Below, one piece after another: positions 47,101-55,212 of a DNA stretch of 64,000 nt; positions within the stretch are counted from its first letter, which is position 1, and each line of letters starts with the position of its first letter. The stretch is from contig NMRA01000374.1 of NCBI GenBank assembly GCA_002633005.1, positions 1 to 64,000 of the forward strand, read 5' to 3'. The stretch comes from Phoronis australis. Lineage: Eukaryota > Phoronida > Phoronidae. The notes below the pieces were generated by a model that was not told the origin of the DNA, made no database searches, and saw only the letters and a program-made list of their open reading frames with translations. A program made the translations under genes and the position numbers.

Positions 47101-50100
47101 GTAATATGGCATAATGTTCACATCCGTTCTATTATCAAACTAAAAGCCTTTTTAGCACAATTTTGTATCTAACTCGAAGTCCGAAAATCATCGAGAATTA
47201 CGGTGACCCGAAATCCTGTGTATTACTTAATAATAACAACAACAACATCAACAATATCAAACTTTATTTATAGAGGATATAATACAATGGATTTTAAAAA
47301 CTTGCTTTAGCCAAAGGCTAATATACAGCATGGTCTTCTCCCAGCAATAAATTAAATTTAATAAATTAAGATAGATTAAATTAAGATACACTAAATTAAA
47401 TGAATATTTTATTAATTAAATTTACAAATTGAATTAAAAATGAATTAAAACTTTCATATGGTATATACAATGAAATGAAGGGGAAAAGTGGCTATAATGA
47501 CCACATCCACTGGTAACTGGTGAATTTGTGTCTAAAGTCACCAAAACCATAAGCCTCCTTTGGACTATTTGGCAAGTCGTTCCACTGTCGAATGGCTGGA
47601 GTATAACGAAGTACACGACGTACTGGTCTAGGTAGGTACAACAAAATTGTTTGACAAAGGAAATCAGGACGATTCCATGTTATCCTCGAAAGCGTATTGA
47701 CATCACCGTGAGCGTTAAAGTCCAAGAAGTACACCGTGACGCTGTTAGCCATTTATACAAGGTTAGAGGATGTTATAAGGATCCAAAAAGTACCTACCCT
47801 ATAACTAATACACAATCCGTAATCGAATAAAGTTTAAATAAACGCTCCACTCACCATTCAGACCCGATCAAAGAACACATCGCCATTTTGAACTTACCGC
47901 GAAGCCGGAAGTACAATTCATTCAGGAACCCAGTATATCTTTGCGACCGCAGTGTCTGTTACCAGCCTGCAAACGCGGATAAAATAATCGACAGCGCGCC
48001 TTAACGTTAATAAAATCAAAATACGGATAAGTGTATCGAAATTGCTGACGAAATGTGGCGTATAAATTTTGACAGAAATTATTTTGCCGGACTCGGGGCC
48101 CGTGGCCGATCGGACCAGACACTAGCGAACGGTAAAGGTATGCGGTTGCAAGCTGTTTTGTTGAAGTAAAAGGTTCAAATCATAAATGTATACATACAAA
48201 GGTAGTTTCAGACACTTGCATAAAATTTCGGACAGGTTAGTCCTGTGTCACACCTACAGCGGCAGCCCTGAGGTTAGCTAGCCTGCCAGCTAACGATCGA
48301 CTATTGCCATGATACATTTTTTAGTATTAATACTTACATTATACCATTTGGCACAATCCCCAAGTTTTCTTCTTGTAGATATTTCGCCACCGATTGGTAT
48401 GCTGTCGTTTATTGTTGGCAGTCAGTAGCTCGGCCGTAACGGAAGTCACGGAGACTACCGCCGGTTTCCGTCTAAACTTATTTTCGATAATTTTGCAAGT
48501 TTAATTGTTAGGATATACTAACTATATAACAATTTTATTCAATAATTTTGATATTGCATGTTTGTTATTTTGTTTATACTATTTGTTTACCAGAGTTAAT
48601 TTTGTACTCAGTAAAACACGCTTATCCTAGCCCGCCATAGTCGGCCTTGTTATTCAGTCGTTGGCACAGGACTGTGACTGGTAAGCTAAGTCTGTAATTT
48701 TTTGCAAGTTTCTGACACTATCTTTGTGTGTATACGGCATTTTTGATTTGAACCATTTATTCCATTAAAACAGCCGGAGACGGCATGCCATTGCCTTTCG
48801 CCAGTACAGTGGTCTTGATCGGTTCGCACCGCGTCGTCGGCTGCAGGTCCGAGTCCGGCAAAATAATTTCTGTCAAAATATATTTTGTCAACAATTTCAG
48901 TACAAATTGTCCCTATTTGGATGTTATTAGAGTTAGGTACGCTGTCGATTATTTTGTCCCCGTTTGCAGGCTGGTAACAGTCGCACAGCCGGCGTTCTTA
49001 AGCCTGGGTTTATGAGTAAATTGTACTTCCGGTTTTGCGGTTAGTTCAAAATGGCGGGGTGTTCTTCTGGTCGGAAGCATGAGTGGCGCGTTTACTTAAA
49101 CATTCTTCGACTATGGATTGTGTATAGGTCATGTGAGAGGTACTACGTGGTTGCTTAAAACTTCTCCTAACCATTTAATAAGTGTTAAGAAAGTGTGCCA
49201 CTAGGACTTTAACTATGATGGTGCACCGATTACTGGTTGCCGATGCTTGTAATCTCCCGATTATCGCATTCCTGTCGACTGAAAACTCGTTGTTTCAGCA
49301 TCGAAGCTTTACGTGACTTAAAGCAAATCCTAAATGTCGTACGTTTTTTCGGTCTTACAAAACTAACGAAGAGATTGTCATACGACTAACTTAACAAAGC
49401 CATTTCTCGCACAGCCGACTTACTGTTATTGAATCATTCTAACTTTTTAATCTAATCATTATTGTTAAAGCCATTTTCATCTTGTATGCTAGACAGTGAA
49501 GCCTTTCATTCTTGAAACTCTTCATTCCGAACATTAGCCTACCAAGTATAGTGTTTCTATTCCAGCACACTGTTAGGGTAACTCGAATGAACGCGCTGCT
49601 CCTCAAAATGGATGTACTAGTATTGCAGTTGTTATTGGTAAACCTTTATTTGTTAACTTGAGAATACTCTTGCCTAATCACCATTTCTATTATTTAGTGG
49701 TGAAACTCCAAGGCGTGCCTGCTCCCGGGAACATCGTGGGAGGAGAAGCGTGTCTGTGGACGGAATACGTGGACGCCACAAATTTGCACCAGACATTATG
49801 GTGGGTTAACATATCAATTGGAATTTTTCGTAAATAGCTGAATAAATTGCAAACATGGAGCGGCTACTCGTTGGACATGAGAGTCAGCTGCAGTGGCAGC
49901 AGCGTGATTGGAGAGCAACAACAGAAGAGGCAGCAGAAGCACCCCTATTCTTTGTCGATTAAGATCTTGAATTGTATTTAAAATGTACGCCCAAAAGTAT
50001 CTGCTGAAAATTGTCTTTAGTTACGTCCACTACGTGTGTCTAAAGACGCTAAGATTTCAACTGTATATATTAAGAAATAGATTGCAGCCGTGAGTTCTTA

Positions 50101-53100
50101 AATTAAATTCGAAAACACGTTACATTACGCGAACATTGCCATTCCTTCTTGGTAATGTTACTTAATTCACTTCGGGTCTTAAAGTGGTATAGAACGAGAA
50201 AAACAGACAAAATTTCTGTTAATGTCAGAACATTTTTTTCCTTTTTTCAAATTTCAAAAAAAACGATCTATCGACTGTTCGTCACTTTGTCGATTTTTCT
50301 CCCCATACTGCAAAGCACCTCTCCTTGCTTGGTGTGGAAAGACACAGGCGCAACACATTTCCCTTATATGGAAAATGTGTTCTTTGACCGTTGATGCACA
50401 CTAAACAATCATATGGCAATTTCGGTCCGACTTCATTGAACGCGTGCGCGCATAATGTATTACTAGGTACAGAAATTTTGAAAATTGTTGAGGGATGAAA
50501 TAGTTTTTATTTTGTCTGTGTTTCAAAAATAGTGAATCTTAATTTTTTTCTAGAAGTTAATGAATTGTTCAAAGTTTTCGCGATCCACGCCTCTTTAATT
50601 GCGTGAAGATACTACAAAAGTAGCAAACTAATCACGCTTGTGGATTTTACCTTTAGTAAATCGTTTGGAGCGAACCAGGTTGTGCCTGCATTTATTTCAG
50701 TGATAGCCAATATGCAGACCTGCTTCCCGTTCAGTAACGGTAGGACCTCTTCGCGAGATTACGTGAGATATTGTCATGTATTTCAAATGAGATCACGTGA
50801 CTTTGGCTAAATTTTAGCTCGATCCTAGCGTAGGTCCTAGCGTTACTGAACGCACGCCTTTCAAATAATTGTCCGGACACGGAGTTTAGGGTACACCGGT
50901 GTTAATGAAATAAAAGCAAAAGTTGAGACTTAAGCAGTCGCTAGGTCATCGTTTTCATTTCAACGGTTGAATGCGCGCGTTACGCTCACTCTAATCACAA
51001 TTAATCCAATAAAACATTTGCATCCGGGTACTTACAGGCCCAGTGCCAGTGCTGTCGCCGAGAGATTGTGGAGTTTACCGAAGTACTCAACTATATCCCA
51101 GTATTTCTCCATTAGTAGTAGACTGGTTGAACAGCGCTGCAGAATGCGAAGGTAAGCGTAAACGCATGCGCACACCCAGGGAGGGGGTTCGGGGGGCTCG
51201 AAAGAGCCTCCCCCCTTATTTGTCGAAGTGGGCAAAAAGGTCCGCCCCTGAGAGACAAAATGTCCGAGGAAATGGGACAAAAGTCCAGTAAATAAGCGCA
51301 AACGCGCAATCCACAGTGGTGCTCCCGTTTTTTTTCTTTTTTAGTCCGCCCGTTTTTTGTTAGCAAAAGGTCCATAACATCAGGAATTCGAGCCCCCCAT
51401 TTTGAAGGCTGGGTGCGCGCATGAACCGTTATCACGACGCCCTGGATGTTACGCCGTCTGATGGCTGAGTTAACCATGAACCCATCGGTATGGCATGTGG
51501 GAGCACAAGTACTCAGGCAAGCTATGCCATTCATTGCAAAAAGTTCCCGGCGTGTCTAATATGAGAATTTGAAGAAACAACACGGCGATTTGTCAGGTGG
51601 ACCGAAAACCATAGAAGACGACTCGAAGAAACACTTTAACTTTTGTTTAAAGCGCGTTTCATCCACGCACAAACACTGAAATGTTCCGCTATGCCACCCA
51701 TTAAGATAAAGTACCTCCTGGAAGAGCTAGGTGGTGATGATAATTGGGATAAAATTGAGTTTCAAGATTTTATAAAGTTTCATCTTTATTACCAGTGCTC
51801 GACGTTTCACAACTTCCAGTGAGCTGAGTTTCCAAGAGAATGAATACACAAAACATGCAAAACATATTTCTGGAAATTTCAGAGACTATATGAATAGCTG
51901 GATGTCATAGGATGACGACATTCTCAAGCTTCAAAATTTTAGAAGACAAACCGCAACTCAATAGCATGTCGTCATCCTGTAACATCCAGATATTCAGTTG
52001 TCTCTGAAATTTTCCCGCCATATGTTTTGCATGTTGTGTGTATTCATTTTCCTGATAACGCAGTTCAGTGGAAGTTGTGAAACGTCGAGCAATTGTAATA
52101 AAGCTGGAATTTTATAAAATCTTGATCGTCATTTATATCCTCATGTAATGGCCAAAAACTAACATAATGAGATAATAGTCACCAAAACAACGTAAATCGG
52201 TTTTTTATTACTTTCCGATAAGTCATCCATTGGTCGACATTAAGGGAAGACGTGTCAGTCGAAACTTTCTTTAAAGCCTATCTTAAACAGTAACACCAGT
52301 AAACAGTAAATTTGGTTCCTACAGCATGTTGAAATCATCGCTCTGATTCCACTAGTGCCATAAATTGTCAAATGTAACGAACTGTTAGGCATATTTGCTT
52401 GCTTTTGCCTACGTCACCGTGAGAATCACCTATTAATTCAAACAGCTGAGAATAACACCCGCACGCAATGGTGTCCTACTCAGGCCCCATTCAATACAAC
52501 TGTTATCGGTCTTTTGTTGTTTTGCCTGGGATTTCGCAGTGACGCAATATGACACGAAAAGCCAGCATCACCTATTATATGGCGGTCTTACATGTGCGTG
52601 ACTGAATTCGCGTTTTTTTTTTATTTAGCTCAGGCTTTGCTAAGACTACCAGGTTAGCCCAATACATCTATAACAAAATTCCATTGAAGTAAGGCTTTAA
52701 CTGTTGCTTGCCACATGAATGTGGTTGGTAGTATCTGATTCATTTTCCTTTCCTTTGTTTTTATTTAGCTATTTTACCGCAATTTTATGCATCCATTGAC
52801 ATATATAANCACGCAATGGTGTCCTACTCAGACCCCTATTCATTACAACTGTTATCGGTCTTTTGTTGTTTTGCCTGGGATTTCGCGGTGACGCAATATG
52901 ACACGAAAAGCCAGCATCACCTATTATATGGCGGTCTTACATGTGCGTGACTGAATTCGCGTTTTTTTTTTATTTAGCTCAGGCTTTGCTAAGACTACCA
53001 GGTTAGCCCAATACATCTATAACAAAATTCCATTGAAGTAAGGCTTTAACTGTTGCTTGCCACATGAATGTGGTTGGTAGTATCTGATTCATTTTCCTTT

Positions 53101-55212
53101 CCTTTGTTTTTATTTAGCTATTTTACCGCAATTTTATGCATCCATTGACATATATAAATGATTTCATTAAAAACTGTTCAAATTCTTCATTTCAATAAAA
53201 AGTGTTACTTTTAAAAATGTTGACACTGTTTCAAGGAACTGTGTATTTTTTTGTTTATTTTTTCTACCATTTATTGGGAATTTACCACTGGACAATACAA
53301 TATATCATGGTTGCAAAAACATCAAACAAAACGAACATCAGTCACACCCTTACACCCACAGTCAAACATCAGTTTACAAACAAGGTTTCAAATTTTCCCC
53401 ATTTTTGTTGAAGTTTGACATACTTGAGTTTTTACAGACTATATATTTTTCAATAGTCAGTGACAAAATGTAAAAAGGCGTCCACACACACAAATTTAAG
53501 CCTTAATATTTAGAATTAAAGGTAAGGTGTTTTCCCAAAAGTAATAACATGTCAGGCAACAATTTTAGTTTGTTTCCAATACCAAAGATTACTATTATGT
53601 AGGCAAGAATGTCAACGTGGGAACCAGCACACTTATCAATAACCTGGCAGTTAAAATGAATCCAGAAATTTTTAACCTAGGCACACGCCTAAAAAGGTGT
53701 TTCAGTGGCTCGACAGACTCTTTACAAAAAGAGCAGGTATCGTCTTCCTTAACGTTTATAGTTTTCAAAAATGAGTTTGCAAACAAAAGTCTATTTAACA
53801 ATCTAAACTTAAAACCGTATGGATCTTTCGTCACCTATTGAGGAAGAGAATACACGTCTTCCCAATTAAAATTACCATCTAAACCCAATTCAACTAACCA
53901 TTTCAATTCAGCTTTGAGTTTTGTTGAGCAAAATTTGGCCACATCTTCCTCTTCTGCTCCGAAGTTTATTTACGAAAGTGGGAAATACAGGTAAATATAT
54001 GTCAACATTAAAATAAATATAACTTGATATTTGTGTAGTATTTAACACATACTGTTATATTCCATACAATTCGCTTTAGTACTTACATCATTTATCACAT
54101 AAACATGCTGTAGTATTTCGCCATTTGAAGAGTACAAGTCTTAAATAAACATATTCCCCTTTTCAAACCATCATACCAAGAAGGCTGGCTAAGAAAATCT
54201 GTTTGATTTGTTATTTTTACTTGCCTATAAAGAAGATGAGAGTTTCAAAAAAGTTGTAAGTATTTGGTTGGTTACGTTTTTAAATTTCCACCAAATTTAG
54301 CAAAACCTTGAATCTCAGGATATATCGAATATACCAAATGGTATGGTTTTGAAACACTAGCCATATATTTTGTTGCCAAATTGAATTTAATAGTCTTACA
54401 TAAATTACAAAATATTGATCATTTTGATACCACTGCCACCTACTCCTTGTAATACTTGATACATATATTTAGACATTTTGAATTTTACTTGTATAAGATT
54501 TAAGAAATGGTTTAATTTTACATTCTTTGCATCTTGCAAGCATCACTGTTTCTGAAAGTTTCGTATGAATCTATTCTGAGATACATGATTTCAAAGGTGG
54601 TATTTCTTATATCTTTGTAATCGCAAATAGATATTCCTTTATTTTCTCACATTCCAAATTGTCAACATGGCGTTTAGTTTATCAAGCATGTCTGGTTGGT
54701 CAGTTTCCTTGACCAGGGTCAGTTACTAAGATGGCTGGTTCTTTGAAATTTTTTGTGCGCTAAGTAAGCTTTACCATTTGTAATCTTCAGTTTATAGTGT
54801 GGTTTTAGTTGAGGGCGTAGGATGTTATTTCAGTAATGTTGCTGACTCATCGTTTTATAGGTGTTGACAATGGGTTACTTTCCTCCGATCGACAAGAAAG
54901 GGAGTGCACTTTTTAAAACCAAGTGCGTATGGAGTAGTGCCTCTTAAAACTGACTGCGCAGTGTCTCGTAAATTGTCAATTAAAGCGACAGCATGGATGA
55001 CTATGAAATGTATTGAAAACCATTGTAATAGAACTAACATTTGTCATTTCAGTCGAGGAATAAACGCCGGGTCGAACCTAGGGCCTGGACCGTCCTGCCT
55101 TGGCAAGATGCCTGTTGAAACGTTTGACAATAAGCAAAGACTTGAAACAGAGCTAGAACCAGCCATGAAGAATGACCTCTCCTCTATAGAAGAAAGCGAA
55201 TTGTTCCGTTAA
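28921..55212 (+). CDS. Membrane-anchored GH20 beta-N-acetylhexosaminidase (13 exons, 612 aa)
   Basis: Thirteen exons join in phase into 612 codons and a stop: 28921-29113, 32396-32704, 34452-34558, 35540-35650, 35857-35958, 38076-38181, 39474-39666, 40357-40440, 42363-42438, 46490-46670, 49698-49800, 51038-51151 and 55053-55212. The enzyme removes terminal beta-linked GlcNAc/GalNAc. Residues 1-64 form a basic cytosolic stretch and a hydrophobic segment (about 23-39) without a cleavage site, giving a type II membrane anchor. The GH20b domain starts at about residue 80 ([10 protein letters not shown]). The catalytic barrel includes [45 protein letters not shown], the acid-base pair D367-E368 in [29 protein letters not shown] and [11 protein letters not shown]. 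The closing Cys pair is C556/C575. Insect FDL has the same anchored plan and acts on N-glycans in the secretory path; HEXA/HEXB are soluble and lysosomal. A 37-residue acidic tail follows the last Cys. FDL-like function is inference; the family is certain. Confidence 0.95.
29381..29641 (-). repeat. Dispersed repeat family A in hexosaminidase intron 1
   Basis: On the minus strand this is the most continuous copy of the family. It runs from CAACCAGCTAGCTGTATGAAG through AACGGTAGAACGCC to ATACAGCTTTATAGCAAGGC, so it shows what the composite copy at 8313-8940 looked like before interruption. Confidence 0.8.
29642..32395 (+). other. Remainder of hexosaminidase intron 1
   Basis: No exon is needed here because the phases of exons 1 and 2 match. 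A short (TA)n tract lies at about 31575. Nothing else is recognised. Confidence 0.5.
32396..32704 (+). CDS. Hexosaminidase exon 2 (GH20b domain)
   Basis: The acceptor is TTTACTTGCAG and the donor TCAT|GTACCT, covering residues 65-167 and part of 168. It carries [10 protein letters not shown], matching the WPWPQ start of HEXA, the [15 protein letters not shown] helix (HEXA LDEAFQRYRDLL) and the PALDSDES strand before the barrel. This non-catalytic alpha/beta domain packs against the GH20 barrel. Confidence 0.85.
32829..34180 (-). mobile_element. 5'-truncated LINE with 14-bp target-site duplication, in hexosaminidase intron 2
   Basis: CCCCTCTGCCAACT flanks the insert exactly at 32829-32842 and 34167-34180. 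The insert itself (32843-34166) is antisense to the host gene and ends, at its 3' side, in a short poly(A), seen here as T's at 32842-32850. It encodes the reverse-transcriptase thumb and C-terminus of a Jockey/CR1-like element. The complete target duplication and still-long open frame indicate a relatively recent insertion, with 5' truncation typical of target-primed reverse transcription. Confidence 0.92.
33055..34164 (-). pseudogene. LINE reverse transcriptase C-terminal fragment
   Basis: Starting near 34164, the frame reads [20 protein letters not shown], then [51 protein letters not shown] and the zinc-binding CSCGD...HVFFACEVC. It is open for 325 codons from 34032 to 33055. One shift lies near 34110, upstream of the LGLLLDH block. 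The catalytic domain is missing because of 5' truncation, so it is inactive. Confidence 0.88.
34452..34558 (+). CDS. Hexosaminidase exon 3
   Basis: The acceptor is TTGTTTTAG. It encodes [20 protein letters not shown] then [15 protein letters not shown], the entry to the GH20 barrel. The exon ends GAG|GCAAGT, a GC donor. Only this cut lets codon 203 be followed in frame by exon 4 ([14 protein letters not shown]), giving the same spacing as human HEXB. Confidence 0.9.
35540..35650 (+). CDS. Hexosaminidase exon 4
   Basis: The acceptor is CCGTTTCCAG. Exactly 37 codons encode [18 protein letters not shown] and [19 protein letters not shown]; the Arg of DTSRH binds substrate in the family. The donor is CTG|GCAAGT, the second GC donor in a row. 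The next GT, four bases on, would shift the frame. Confidence 0.92.
35857..35958 (+). CDS. Hexosaminidase exon 5
   Basis: The acceptor is TTTGTTTCAG and the donor ATG|GTAAGT, with 34 codons including [20 protein letters not shown], the highly conserved second and third barrel strands with the active-site H and D residues. Confidence 0.95.
35959..38075 (+). other. Hexosaminidase intron 5
   Basis: Apart from the MITE copy at 36428-36520, nothing is recognised. A 109-codon open frame at 37064-37393 has no domain features. Confidence 0.5.
36428..36520. mobile_element. MITE, copy 2 (GTTCAGTAACGCTAG termini)
   Basis: A 93-bp short version with the inverted ends GTTCAGTAACGCTAGTACCT and GGTTCTAACGGTTACTGAAC and the same inner TGATTACG(G)GAGATATTG block as the copies at 19153 and 50729. 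Confidence 0.8.
38076..38181 (+). CDS. Hexosaminidase exon 6
   Basis: The acceptor is TTCATTGGCAG and the donor CCAG|GTGATT. It encodes [20 protein letters not shown] then [16 protein letters not shown], the helix and strand before the catalytic loop. The last codon is completed by the next exon. Confidence 0.93.
38182..39473 (+). other. Hexosaminidase intron 6
   Basis: No repeat or gene was recognised in this 1.3-kb intron. Confidence 0.5.
39474..39666 (+). CDS. Hexosaminidase exon 7 (catalytic)
   Basis: The acceptor is TTCATTAG and the donor GCTG|GTAAGA. It encodes [28 protein letters not shown] and [13 protein letters not shown] with the catalytic pair D367-E368. The segment matching the HEXA GSEP loop, needed for GM2 activator/ganglioside handling, reads [12 protein letters not shown], so that motif is absent. 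Confidence 0.95.
39667..40356 (+). other. Hexosaminidase intron 7
   Basis: No repeat or gene was recognised. Confidence 0.5.
40357..40440 (+). CDS. Hexosaminidase exon 8
   Basis: The acceptor is TTGTTTCAG and the donor CCAA|GTAAGT. It encodes [20 protein letters not shown] then LPLFYFT, corresponding to the variable helix after the catalytic strand. Confidence 0.88.
40441..42362 (+). other. Hexosaminidase intron 8
   Basis: A 1.9-kb intron in which no repeat or gene was recognised. Confidence 0.5.
42363..42438 (+). CDS. Hexosaminidase exon 9
   Basis: The acceptor is CATTTTACAG and the donor GTG|GTAAGA. It encodes [20 protein letters not shown] then IQDKV, where VWQ(D/E) is a family signature. 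Confidence 0.92.
42439..43557 (+). other. First part of hexosaminidase intron 9
   Basis: No repeat or gene was recognised before the microsatellite. Confidence 0.45.
43558..43622. repeat. (CA)n microsatellite followed by (TA)n
   Basis: About 25 CA units with one CG near the start, then a short AT run leading into TACATGTATCTTTC. It lies in hexosaminidase intron 9. Confidence 0.97.
43623..44092. repeat. Inverted repeat pair between two complementary microsatellites, with partial coding-like frame
   Basis: CTTTCTTCAGATGGCAGTTG (about 43629-43648) is found inverted at about 43956-43977. On the plus strand the right part reads [20 protein letters not shown], then [20 protein letters not shown] and LLPKYT, until it runs into the (GT)n tract. 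That stretch looks protein-like and is reminiscent of N-terminal regions of Penelope-like elements, but this is a weak recollection-based call. No reverse transcriptase or GIY-YIG motif is present. Confidence 0.4.
44088..44189. repeat. (TG)n microsatellite
   Basis: About 100 bases of TG repeats with a few GC interruptions near the left end. It is the complement of the (CA)n tract 0.5 kb upstream. Confidence 0.98.
44190..46489 (+). other. Remainder of hexosaminidase intron 9
   Basis: No convincing gene. Open frames of 126-133 codons on both strands around 45080-45830 show no domain. A C-run lies at 45482-45490. Confidence 0.45.
46490..46670 (+). CDS. Hexosaminidase exon 10
   Basis: The acceptor is AACTTTTCAG and the donor AACG|GTGAGT. 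Sixty codons include [17 protein letters not shown] and [20 protein letters not shown], matching the HEXA/HEXB block VWK...SAPWYLD.I.YG.DW with its substrate-contacting Trp residues. Confidence 0.94.
46671..47228 (+). other. Start of hexosaminidase intron 10
   Basis: No repeat or gene was recognised. Confidence 0.45.
47229..47760 (-). mobile_element. LINE 3' end fragment, cut by another element
   Basis: On the minus strand the frame from 47752 reads [19 protein letters not shown] then [15 protein letters not shown], the WN.LP signature near the C-terminus of many CR1-like ORF2 proteins, and stops at 47492. It is followed by a noncoding tail with AATAAA and a TTG-rich microsatellite (complement seen at 47229-47250), a common LINE 3' ending. 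The 5' side stops at 47760, exactly where the long-inverted-repeat element begins. Confidence 0.6.
47761..49172. mobile_element. Long-terminal-inverted-repeat DNA element (~1.4 kb), hexosaminidase intron 10
   Basis: The left arm, about 47761-48145, is the diverged reverse complement of the right arm, about 48775-49172. The ends read GGTTAGAGGATGTTATAAG and, inverted, GGTTAGGAGAAGTTTTAAGC. Shared inner landmarks are ACACAATCC(G/A)TA(A/G)TCGA, GGAAGTACAATT, CGCGGATAAAATAATCGACAGC (left) and AATTATTTTGCCGGACTCGG. The 0.6-kb core holds no transposase and has a fragment of an AGCTAGC-type repeat near 48280. It is non-autonomous. The superfamily cannot be assigned from the ends alone. Confidence 0.8.
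49173..49697 (+). other. End of hexosaminidase intron 10
   Basis: No repeat or gene was recognised. Confidence 0.45.
49698..49800 (+). CDS. Hexosaminidase exon 11
   Basis: The acceptor is TATTATTTAG and the donor TATG|GTGGGT. It encodes [20 protein letters not shown] and [13 protein letters not shown], the family signature GGEACLW.EYVDATN that closes the active site. Confidence 0.95.
49801..50728 (+). other. First part of hexosaminidase intron 11
   Basis: An imperfect CAG/GCA-rich patch at about 49888-49945. Otherwise nothing is recognised. Confidence 0.45.
50729..50851. mobile_element. MITE, copy 3 (GTTCAGTAACGGTAGGACC termini)
   Basis: A 123-bp copy of the element at 19153-19290 with ends GTTCAGTAACGGTAGGACCT and AGGTCCTAGCGTTACTGAAC and interior CGAGATTACGTGAGATATTG. 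It lies in hexosaminidase intron 11, about 190 bases before exon 12. Confidence 0.88.
51038..51151 (+). CDS. Hexosaminidase exon 12
   Basis: The acceptor is GGTACTTACAG and the donor GAAG|GTAAGC. It encodes [20 protein letters not shown] and [12 protein letters not shown], matching the HEXB W(P)RASAVGERLWS and RHRCRM.ERG blocks. C556 pairs with a Cys in the last exon by analogy with HEXA C505-C522. Confidence 0.94.
51152..51734 (+). other. Start of hexosaminidase intron 12
   Basis: GC-richer than its surroundings at 51170-51440. A 140-codon minus-strand open frame here has no recognised domain. Confidence 0.4.
51735..52150. mobile_element. Palindromic element with ~165-bp inverted arms
   Basis: The left arm, about 51735-51925, and the right arm, about 51965-52150, are reverse complements. 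Landmarks are CAAGATTTTATAAA, GCTCGACGTTTCACAACTTCC, GAATGAATACACA, ACATGCAAAACATAT, TTTCAGAGAC and GGATGACGACAT. The loop is about 40 bases. It has no coding capacity. The GAAGTTGTGAAACGTCGAGC stretch near each outer end resembles the 3' half of hammerhead ribozymes carried by Penelope-like and related retroelements. Confidence 0.85.
52462..53157 (+). repeat. 347/348-bp direct duplication flanking a single N (assembly join)
   Basis: 52462-52808 and 52810-53157 are nearly identical (one insertion and a few substitutions) and are separated only by the N at 52809. As at 3051, this is the signature of an unmerged contig or haplotype overlap, not of biology. Confidence 0.88.
53240..53950 (-). mobile_element. 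LINE C-terminal fragment in hexosaminidase intron 12
   Basis: The minus strand reads [20 protein letters not shown], then after one stop [20 protein letters not shown], then [18 protein letters not shown]. The NR.LFAN and CSFC..S.EPL.HLF pattern is the zinc-binding C-terminus of many LINE ORF2 proteins. A T-rich tract at about 53247-53265 may be the poly(A) end. The copy is fragmentary. Confidence 0.7.
53951..55052 (+). other. End of hexosaminidase intron 12
   Basis: AT-rich. It may include more of the decayed LINE, but no motif is legible. Confidence 0.4.
55053..55212 (+). CDS. Hexosaminidase exon 13 (C-terminus)
   Basis: The acceptor is TTGTCATTTCAG. It encodes [15 protein letters not shown], equal to the last family block ending in Cys (C575), then a 37-residue tail rich in Glu/Asp/Ser ([20 protein letters not shown]) and a TAA. 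Most family members end within a few residues of this Cys, so the tail is unusual. Confidence 0.92.

Noticed and set aside
47922-49015. Two similar small proteins on opposite strands (47922-48122 minus and 48785-49015 plus)
   Set aside because: They are the two inverted arms of one DNA element. The similarity reflects the inverted repeat, and neither has a domain.
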